This document shows, one piece after another, positions 57,943-64,000 of a stretch of DNA of 64,000 nucleotides. The position numbers were made by a program, and so were the translations under genes. The DNA is taken from contig CAYXTO010000004.1 in assembly GCA_964468045.1 (NCBI GenBank), positions 62,001 to 126,000 of the forward strand, in the 5' to 3' direction. Source of the stretch: JAWKXU01 sp964468045. GTDB lineage: Bacteria > Pseudomonadota > Alphaproteobacteria > Sphingomonadales > Sphingomonadaceae. Within the stretch, counting starts at the first letter, position 1; every line of letters begins with the position of its first letter. The notes under the pieces were generated by a model. That model did not search any database. It saw only the letters and a program-made list of their open reading frames with translations, and had not been told where the DNA came from.

Positions 57943-60624
57943 CTACCATTTGAACCGCGCGGAAACGCCGTAGGTCCGGGGCAGATTCAGATAGCCCGAG
58001 ATGGCCTGAGGCTGCGCCACGGAATCGAAGATGCGGTTGAGATAGCGGTCATTGAGCAGATTGCGGCCCCAGGCCGACAGTTCGAAGCCGTTCTCCATGG
58101 CATAGGTGAGCGATGCTTCCAGCTCGTCGACCTGGCGCTTGAAGGGGCGGGCCGCCTCGATCGCGGGCGCGTAATCGACCACATTGCCGGCGGCATCGCG
58201 GGCAATGAAGCCCGGCAGCCCTTCGACCGCCCAGGCCGGCGATTCATAGTGATAGGCCGCGCGGGCGATCAGCCGGTCGCCGTTCCCGATCTCCTGCTCC
58301 CATTGCCCGCTGACCGTGATCGACCATTCCGGGATCTCGACGGGCTTGCGCCCGCTCTGGTCGCCGACCGCGGATTCCGGGAAGCTGTCGTACTTGGGAT
58401 CGAGCCACACCACCGAAAGGCCCAGCGTCAGCGGATCGACCGGCCTGGCCGTGCCTTCGAATTCCACCCCATAGGTGGACTGCTTGCCCGCATTGGCCAG
58501 GGCGAAGCCGGTGCCGGTGAAGATATTCGACTGGAAGCCTTTGATCTCCTGATGGAATACCGCAAGATTGGCGGAATAAGCGCCCCAGTTCCCCTTTGCG
58601 CCGAATTCGATCACCCGCGATTCCTCGGGCCCGGCGAAGCGGCTGCCGAACCGCAGGTTGGGCGTGATCAGCCCCGCGCCGGCCAGGGCGGCCGCATCAT
58701 CGGCCGGCGGGCGGCTGTCGCGCGAGAGATTGACGGAGCTTGCCTTGAAGCCGGTCGCGTAGCTCGCATAGAGATTGACCCGGTCGGTCGCATCATAGGA
58801 GAGCCGCAGCGTATAGGAGAAATCATTGTCGCTGGTCTTCCCGGTCTCGACGGCATTGGGCAGGTTGAGAAACGGCGGGAAGAGCTGGAACGACCGCAGC
58901 GCTCCCAGCGGATTGGCTTGCGGATTGTTCTGGTTGGCGTTGGCGAAGCCCACGATCTGCTGATAGGCGGGCATGGTCGCCGGATTGGTCGCGAAAGCCA
59001 GGACCGCCGCCGGGTCGGTCGGATCGACGCCGGCCTGTCGCAGTCCGCCCGCAACCAGCAATTGCTGGCGGAACGCGGCGTATAGCGGATTGTCGAGATC
59101 GATGGCGGAGAATGCCTCGGTCGATATCACATTCGTGCGCAGCCTCTTCTTGTCCCTGGTGAAGTTTCCGCCCGCGGTCAGCGTGAGGCGATCCGTCAGC
59201 GCAAAATCGACCTGCCCGAAGATCGAGAACGATTCGTTCTTGAGCCGGTAGGCTTCGTCCAGCCCGGAACCGGTTGCGAAGAACCGGCCGAGATATCTGG
59301 TGGGATCCCCTTCCAGCGCGCCGAAGGTTCCTTCCAGCACCGGCACGCTCAGCGCTCCGCCGGTTGCACCCTGAATCGAAAGATCGGCATAGCCGCGGAA
59401 ATCCGGGCCGAAGAGCACGTCGTTTTCCTGGTCGAACTTCTCGTTGATGTAGAACACGCCGAGCAGGGCGCTGAGCTTGTCGCCGAAATCGCCGGAAAGC
59501 CGGAGCTCCTGCGTGAAGGTCCGGAGCGACTGATCCTGGAAATTGCGATCGAGCAGCCTGGCGCTGGTAAAATCGGAATCCTGGTCGGTCAGGGAATTGG
59601 TCTTGCGCAAGGCGGTGATCGAAGTGACGTTCACCGGCCCCGCCTCGTAATCCAGCTGGGCGGAAAAGCCGTAATTCTCGACATCGTTCGATGACGGGAA
59701 GTTGCTGTAGGTCCGGTCCGCGAAAGGATGCGCGGGATCGGTCACCTCCCCGCCCAGCGCCAGGATCGCGCCGGTGGCCGGCGAGCTCCGCAGGTTGACG
59801 ACGGCGCAGCAAACCTCGTCGATCTTGTCATAGTCCCCGATCAGGCGGATTTTCAGGCTGTCGCCCGGCTCGAACAGCAATTGTCCGCGCACGAACCAGC
59901 GGTCGCGGTCATTGGCCCTGCCGCCGGTTCCCAGATCGCGCACGAACCCATCGCGCTGGTTGAGCCCTGCGGCGACGCTGACCGCAACGTTCTCCGCCAG
60001 CGGGCCGGTCACATAGCCCTTCACCACCACGGCGTCGTAATTGCCGTAGGATGCTTCCAGCGAACCGCCGAAGCGATATTGCGGCTCCTGCGTTATGATC
60101 GAGATCACCCCCGCCGAAGCGTTCTTGCCGAACAGCGTCGATTGCGGGCCTCGCAGCACCTCCACCCGCCGGATATCCGGAAAATCGCTGATCTGCGACG
60201 CTGTTCGGGAACGAAACACGCCATCCACGAAAACGCCGACGGACGGTTCGATCCCGACATTGTTGGCGCCGTTCCCGAAGCCGCGGATGAAGAAGTTGGT
60301 GTTGGCCGCGCTCTGCAGCTGCACGACGCGCAGCGCGGGCACGACCGTCTGCAAATCCTGAATGTCCCGGATATGGGCGCGCTCGATCGTTTCCGCGGTG
60401 GTCACCGTCACCGCCACCGGCACATCCTGCAGCGTCACTTCGCGCTTGGTCGCCGTGACGACGATCTCGTTGTCGGCCGGCTCGTCGAACGCGGGGGGCA
60501 CCTGCGGCGAGGATGGAGCGCTTGCGCTGTCCTGCGCCCACGCCGGGCCATGGGCCGAAAAACCGAGGCATGTGAAGACGACCACAAGGGTCGAATGGCG
60601 ATAGCCCGATACGCTGTTTCTCAT
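57943..60624 (-). CDS. TonB-dependent receptor (fifth in window)
   Basis: An 893-residue receptor from ATG 60624 (MRNSVSGYRHSTLVVVFTCL), whose signal peptide ends near GPAWAQ. The longer frame from 60711 would bury the signal peptide. NEIVVTATKREVTLQDVPVA is the TonB-box/plug start, and VEVLRGPQSTLFGKNASAGV the plug motif. The barrel ends GVSARFKW with a terminal tryptophan. The type (QDVPVAVTV, LRGPQSTLFGKNA) is common among sphingomonad receptors for complex organic substrates or vitamins. No iron box is visible. It stands alone, so the substrate is unknown. Confidence 0.93.
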   Translation of the reverse strand: MRNSVSGYRHSTLVVVFTCLGFSAHGPAWAQDSASAPSSPQVPPAFDEPADNEIVVTATKREVTLQDVPVAVTVTTAETIERAHIRDIQDLQTVVPALRVVQLQSAANTNFFIRGFGNGANNVGIEPSVGVFVDGVFRSRTASQISDFPDIRRVEVLRGPQSTLFGKNASAGVISIITQEPQYRFGGSLEASYGNYDAVVVKGYVTGPLAENVAVSVAAGLNQRDGFVRDLGTGGRANDRDRWFVRGQLLFEPGDSLKIRLIGDYDKIDEVCCAVVNLRSSPATGAILALGGEVTDPAHPFADRTYSNFPSSNDVENYGFSAQLDYEAGPVNVTSITALRKTNSLTDQDSDFTSARLLDRNFQDQSLRTFTQELRLSGDFGDKLSALLGVFYINEKFDQENDVLFGPDFRGYADLSIQGATGGALSVPVLEGTFGALEGDPTRYLGRFFATGSGLDEAYRLKNESFSIFGQVDFALTDRLTLTAGGNFTRDKKRLRTNVISTEAFSAIDLDNPLYAAFRQQLLVAGGLRQAGVDPTDPAAVLAFATNPATMPAYQQIVGFANANQNNPQANPLGALRSFQLFPPFLNLPNAVETGKTSDNDFSYTLRLSYDATDRVNLYASYATGFKASSVNLSRDSRPPADDAAALAGAGLITPNLRFGSRFAGPEESRVIEFGAKGNWGAYSANLAVFHQEIKGFQSNIFTGTGFALANAGKQSTYGVEFEGTARPVDPLTLGLSVVWLDPKYDSFPESAVGDQSGRKPVEIPEWSITVSGQWEQEIGNGDRLIARAAYHYESPAWAVEGLPGFIARDAAGNVVDYAPAIEAARPFKRQVDELEASLTYAMENGFELSAWGRNLLNDRYLNRIFDSVAQPQAISGYLNLPRTYGVSARFKW

Positions 60625-60880
60625 CAATGCCTCCCCCGCTGGCAAAGCGGAGGAAAGTGATGCCTCCGCATCAGCTTGAAACACAGTAAAATTGGAGGAG
60701 TTGCGGGACAATGATTATTTCACACGGTTAGCTCGTTTACCGATCGCTTTCCGAGGGGAATGCATCGAACCGGCCACGCACGCGGCGCTTGCCGTTTGCG
60801 CAAGGTTCCGCTACGGGGCGCGGGCTCAAGGGCGGCCCTGCCGCCTTACCCCATTCCTCCGTTGAAAGCCCCTTACGCGA

Positions 60881-62713
60881 ATGTCCGCTCCCGAAGCCCT
60901 GCGCAATATCGCCATCATCGCGCACGTCGACCATGGCAAGACCACGCTGGTCGACCAGCTTTTCCGCCAGTCCGGCACCTTCCGCGACAACCAGCGGGTA
61001 GAGGAGCGGGCGATGGATTCCAACGACCTGGAGAAGGAGCGCGGGATCACCATCCTCGCGAAGCCTACCTCGATCGAGTGGAACGGCACGCGCATCAACA
61101 TCGTCGACACGCCCGGCCACGCCGACTTCGGCGGTGAGGTGGAGCGGATCCTGTCCATGGTCGATGGGGTGATCCTGCTGGTCGACAGTTCCGAGGGCGC
61201 CATGCCGCAGACCAAGTTCGTCACCGGCAAGGCGCTGGCGCTGGGCCTGCGCCCGATCGTGGTGGTCAACAAGGTCGACCGCCCGGACGAACGTATTCAG
61301 GAAGTGCTGGACGAGGTGTTCGACCTGTTCGTCTCCCTCGAAGCGACGGATGAACAGCTCGACTTTCCAGTGCTCTATGCGTCGGGCCGCAACGGCTACG
61401 CCAACGAAGACCCGAGCCTGCGCGCAGGCACGCTCGAGCCGATGTTCCAGAAGATCGTGGACCATGTGCCGCCACCGTCGCTGGACCGGGACGCGCCGTT
61501 CAGCTTCCTCGTCACCTTGCTCGACCGTGACAATTTCCTCGGCCGCGTGCTGACCGGCCGGGTCCAGTCCGGAACGGTCAAGGCCAACCAGGCCATCCAT
61601 GCACTGGACGCCGACGGCAAGGTGATCGAGACCGGCCGCGCGTCCAAGATCATGGCATTCCGCGGGCTGGAACGCGTGCCGGTGGACGAAGCCAAGGCAG
61701 GGGATATCATCAGCCTTGCCGGTCTCACCGTCGCTACCGTTGCCAACACCATCGCCGACACGTCGGTTTCCACCCCGATCAAGGCGCAGCCGATCGATCC
61801 GCCGACATTGTCGATGCGCTTCGCGGTCAACGACAGCCCGATGGCCGGGCGTGAAGGCGACAAGGTGACCAGCCGCATGATCCGCGACCGCCTGATGCGC
61901 GAGGCGGAAAGCAATGTGGCGATCAAGGTAACCGAATCAGCCGACAAGGACAGCTTCGAAGTCGCCGGGCGTGGCGAACTCCAGCTCGGCGTGCTGATCG
62001 AAACGATGCGCCGCGAAGGCTTTGAACTCGGCATCAGTCGCCCGCGCGTGCTGTTCGGCGAGGATGAGAACGGCAAGCGTACCGAGCCTTACGAGACGGT
62101 CGTGATCGATGTGGACGACGAACATTCCGGCACGGTGGTCGAGAAAATGAATCAGCGTAAGGCCGAGATGACCGACATGCGGCCATCCGGCGGCGGAAAG
62201 ACCCGCATCACCTTCTCCGCGCCGAGCCGGGGCCTGATCGGCTATCACGGCGAGTTCCTGTCCGACACGCGCGGCACCGGCATCATGAATCGCCTGTTCG
62301 AGAAGTATGGCCCCTACAAGGGCGTGATCGAAGGCCGGCAGAATGGCGTGCTGATCTCCAACTGCACCGGCGAAGCGGTCGGCTATGCGCTTAACAGCCT
62401 GGAAGATCGCGGCATCCTGTTCGTGAAGCCGCAGGAAAAGATCTATGAAGGGATGCTGATCGGCGAGAACGCCAAGCCGGAGGATCTCGAAGTCAATCCG
62501 ATGAAGTCGAAGCAGCTGACTAACTTCCGGTCGACCGGCAAGGACGACGCCATCCGCCTGACGCCGCCCAGGGTCATGACGCTGGAACAGGCCATCGCCT
62601 ATATCGACGATGACGAAATGGTCGAAGTCACGCCGAAATCGATCCGCCTGCGCAAGGCGATCCTGGACCCCAACGAGCGCAAGAAAGCAAGCCGCAAGAA
62701 AGAAGCGGCCTGA
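60881..62713 (+). CDS. typA: GTPase TypA/BipA
   Basis: A 610-residue translational GTPase active in 50S assembly and stress adaptation. The G domain has IIAHVDHGKTTLVDQLFRQS, the switch NDLEKERGITILAKPTSIEW, NIVDTPGHADFGGEVERIL and NKVDRPDERIQEV. The EF-G-like domains and the TypA-specific end (GVIEGRQNGVLISNCTGEAV, then MKSKQLTNFRSTGKDDAIRL) are complete. Starts MSAPEALRNIAII at ATG 60881. It is divergent from the receptor gene, with a 256-bp intergenic region in which I see no operator. Confidence 0.97.
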   Translation: MSAPEALRNIAIIAHVDHGKTTLVDQLFRQSGTFRDNQRVEERAMDSNDLEKERGITILAKPTSIEWNGTRINIVDTPGHADFGGEVERILSMVDGVILLVDSSEGAMPQTKFVTGKALALGLRPIVVVNKVDRPDERIQEVLDEVFDLFVSLEATDEQLDFPVLYASGRNGYANEDPSLRAGTLEPMFQKIVDHVPPPSLDRDAPFSFLVTLLDRDNFLGRVLTGRVQSGTVKANQAIHALDADGKVIETGRASKIMAFRGLERVPVDEAKAGDIISLAGLTVATVANTIADTSVSTPIKAQPIDPPTLSMRFAVNDSPMAGREGDKVTSRMIRDRLMREAESNVAIKVTESADKDSFEVAGRGELQLGVLIETMRREGFELGISRPRVLFGEDENGKRTEPYETVVIDVDDEHSGTVVEKMNQRKAEMTDMRPSGGGKTRITFSAPSRGLIGYHGEFLSDTRGTGIMNRLFEKYGPYKGVIEGRQNGVLISNCTGEAVGYALNSLEDRGILFVKPQEKIYEGMLIGENAKPEDLEVNPMKSKQLTNFRSTGKDDAIRLTPPRVMTLEQAIAYIDDDEMVEVTPKSIRLRKAILDPNERKKASRKKEAA

Positions 62714-62846
62714 CGCCTTTCGCCGAACCGGCGAGGTGGAAGAGGAGCGGTGTGGGGCACAAGGGGCGCGCCCTGCGGACCCGACAAGCTCCAGACGAAC
62801 GGAAGCGCTTTAACGACCGTTCTCGGCCTAATTGCAGAAGCTAATC

Positions 62847-62925
62847 GTCATCCCAGCGAAGGCTGGGATCGTTGTGGGTAGCGTGGCACGTTGCCGAGAG
62901 AGATGCCAGCTTTCGCTGGCATGAC
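62847..62925. repeat. 79-bp bipartite palindromic element, copy 2
   Basis: Same orientation and length as the copy at 6724-6802, about 73 of 79 bases identical, including the internal GGCACGTTGCCGAGAGAGATG. It opens the repeat-rich spacer after typA. Confidence 0.88.
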
Positions 62926-62967
62926 GAAAGACAGCTCCTTCTCTCTTGACGAAAAAACCGTCATTTC

Positions 62968-63032
62968 GTCATCCCCGTGCAAACGGGGATCCAGCACAAC
63001 ACGGCTTTGGGTAGCCGAAGGGCGGGAATGAC
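62968..63032. repeat. palindromic repeat related to 6829-6903
   Basis: GTCATCCCCGTGCAAACGGGGAT hairpin at the start and CCGAAGGGCGGGAATGACGA at the end. It has the same GTCAT...ATGAC outer plan as the other elements and shares the ATCCCCG...CGGGGAT stem with the repeat at 6829. Confidence 0.7.
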
Positions 63033-63097
63033 GAGAGTGCGCGGGAGTAGCTCCTCCCCTTTCCTACATCGGCCAAATCTGGCTTATCCTTGCCGGA

Positions 63098-63150
63098 TGA
63101 CACGCAGAGCATCCCGCACCGTCCGCCGGCCCGCTTCCAGCCCGGATCGT
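63098..63150 (+). pseudogene. 5' fragment of a second copy of the HTH gene
   Basis: ATG 63098 opens MTRRASRTVRRPASSPDR, matching MRRRASRTFARWP of the gene at 6974-7429. The ~35 bp before it (TTTCCTACA, AAATCTGGCTTATCC, TGCCGGATGA) is also conserved. After about 18 codons the sequence runs into a palindromic repeat and similarity stops, so the helix-turn-helix is missing. Both copies lie beside the same repeat family. Confidence 0.6.
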
Positions 63151-63166
63151 CATTTGCCCATTCCTC

Positions 63167-63302
63167 GTCATGCCAGCGAAAGCTGGTATCTCAGGCGGCT
63201 TAGTGGCGCATTACCTATAAAGATCCCAGCCTTCGCTGGGATGACGGCAGAGGCAAAGAGCGACACAGCGGTCTGCCGGCAGCCGAAGGGCTGGGATGAC
63301 GA
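63167..63302. repeat. 79-bp bipartite palindromic element, copy 3, plus a half element
   Basis: 63167-63245 is again 79 bp: GTCATGCCAGCGAAAGCTGG at one end, GATCCCAGCCTTCGCTGGGATGAC at the other. The orientation is opposite to copies 1 and 2 and the spacer is different. About 30 bp later a half copy, CCGAAGGGCTGGGATGACGA, ends at 63301. The rest of 62714-63558 shows no gene apart from the HTH fragment. Confidence 0.82.
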
Positions 63303-63558
63303 CTCCAGGAAAAGCGCCTCTGCGAAAGGTCACACGGAAAAGCGCTCGCCGCTCGCCATGGAAGCCAGCCTCCTCGCGGGTTTGCGGCGCGCCGGAAAGG
63401 AAAATCGCAATGCACATTTTCCGCGTTCTGCGTCAACCTTCGCGCCCTTTTCCGCGCTACAGAAGGTTAAGCCGGGGTTCACACCTTTCCTGCTTTCATG
63501 CTGTCATGACAAGATCGCCCTGCTGCTTCCGGCTGGAAGCGGGCGAAGGAGGCAGGAT

Positions 63559-63924
63559 ATGTTCAGTATCTTTGGAAAGACGGCGCTGGGCGCGGCGCTC
63601 GCCGCAGCGGCGGCAATGGTCGCAACCCCTGCCGAGGCTCGCCGTTACGATCGCGGAGGCGATGATGCGGCGATCGCGATCGGCGCGGGCATAGTGGGGC
63701 TGGCCATCGGCGCGGCCATCGCGTCGGACAACGATCGCGGCTATTATCGCGACCGCTACTATTACGACCGGCCACGTTATCGCGGCTATTATTACGACCG
63801 GCCGAACTATCGGAATTACTACCGCTACGACCGGCGCGATTACCGCTATCGGGATCGTGACCGCTGGGATCGCCATGACCGGCGCAATTGGCGGGGCGAC
63901 CGCGGCCGGTATTATCGCCGCTAA
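63559..63924 (+). CDS. exported Tyr/Arg/Asp-rich protein
   Basis: A 121-residue protein from ATG 63559, preceded by GAAGGAGGCAGG. The signal peptide MFSIFGKTALGAALAAAAAM is cut near ATPAEA. A glycine-zipper-like segment AAIAIGAGIVGLAIGAAIAS (about 36-55) follows. The rest is a low-complexity YRDRYYYDRPRYRGYYYDRP repeat region running to the end (RGRYYRR). Such proteins are common in sphingomonads and have no known role. The zipper suggests association with a membrane, and the aromatic basic tail suggests polymer or envelope contacts. Nothing is recognised in the last 76 bases of the window. Confidence 0.72.
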   Translation: MFSIFGKTALGAALAAAAAMVATPAEARRYDRGGDDAAIAIGAGIVGLAIGAAIASDNDRGYYRDRYYYDRPRYRGYYYDRPNYRNYYRYDRRDYRYRDRDRWDRHDRRNWRGDRGRYYRR

Positions 63925-64000
63925 AATGATTTCGCCGGGCAAGTCCCGGCTGCACAACTGATGCATGGCCCCATCGGCACAGGCCGCCTCCCGGTTTCCT

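Overview
The window is a high-GC piece of an alphaproteobacterial chromosome, most likely from the Sphingomonadales (Novosphingobium/Sphingobium-like). I infer this from five large TonB-dependent receptors, a gcrA cell-cycle regulator, a crtZ carotenoid hydroxylase, the rimP-nusA-ylxR-infB-rbfA-truB-rpsO-pnp block, a DUF1476-bolA-grxD operon, and scattered copies of a short palindromic repeat. No species can be fixed from the sequence alone.

Layout. (1) 1-6.6 kb: a scrambled catabolic margin. It holds the 3' part of an acyl-CoA dehydrogenase gene, the 3' part of a molybdopterin oxidoreductase gene joined back to back with it, a SnoaL/NTF2-like protein and two related TonB-dependent receptors around an AT-rich spacer. 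(2) 6.7-11.3 kb: a graveyard of mobile and accessory DNA. It has palindromic repeats, an HTH protein, an IS6-family element, an internally deleted IS21 remnant, an intact mqsRA toxin-antitoxin pair and several gene fragments. (3) 11.3-17.9 kb: a copper-resistance island. copA-copB and two small periplasmic proteins run leftward, and a copper P-type ATPase with a cueR-type MerR regulator runs rightward. Two matched TTGAC-N11-GTCAA dyads sit between the two operons. (4) 17.8-22.95 kb: a compact mobile cassette. Two DUF5681 proteins and a ParB-methyltransferase fusion stand opposite DUF3489-DUF2924-large serine recombinase, and the cassette is closed by iteron-like CCTGTTA repeats at 21-22 bp spacing. 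(5) 23.1-44.3 kb: core genome, with tRNA-Ser, hspQ, an ABC permease, gcrA, the translation/RNA-decay operon, sufE, crtZ, leuC-leuD, a quinone oxidoreductase, DUF1476-bolA-grxD and a NUDIX protein. (6) 44.7-54.8 kb: an iron-acquisition region. It has two TonB-dependent receptors, tonB, piuC, and a leftward operon PepSY-DUF2271-DUF4198-apbE. Three similar Fur-box-like sequences precede the siderophore receptor, tonB and PepSY genes. (7) 54.7-64 kb: tRNA-Arg, a queuosine-precursor transporter, recF, a degenerate SGNH-like lipoprotein, DUF805, a fifth receptor, typA, a repeat-rich spacer with a second broken copy of the HTH gene, and a Tyr/Arg-rich exported protein.

How the genes work together. 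The copper genes form a full detoxification set: cytoplasmic sensor and efflux ATPase, periplasmic oxidase and outer-membrane protein. The iron region links outer-membrane siderophore uptake to a periplasmic redox module. The DUF2271 protein carries a DGVTGAT sequence that looks like an ApbE flavinylation site and lies in the same operon as ApbE and a PepSY membrane protein, suggesting covalent-flavin ferric or ferri-siderophore reduction. The two systems most worth experimental attention are this flavinylated iron-reduction operon and the DUF5681/methyltransferase/DUF3489/DUF2924/recombinase cassette with its iteron array.
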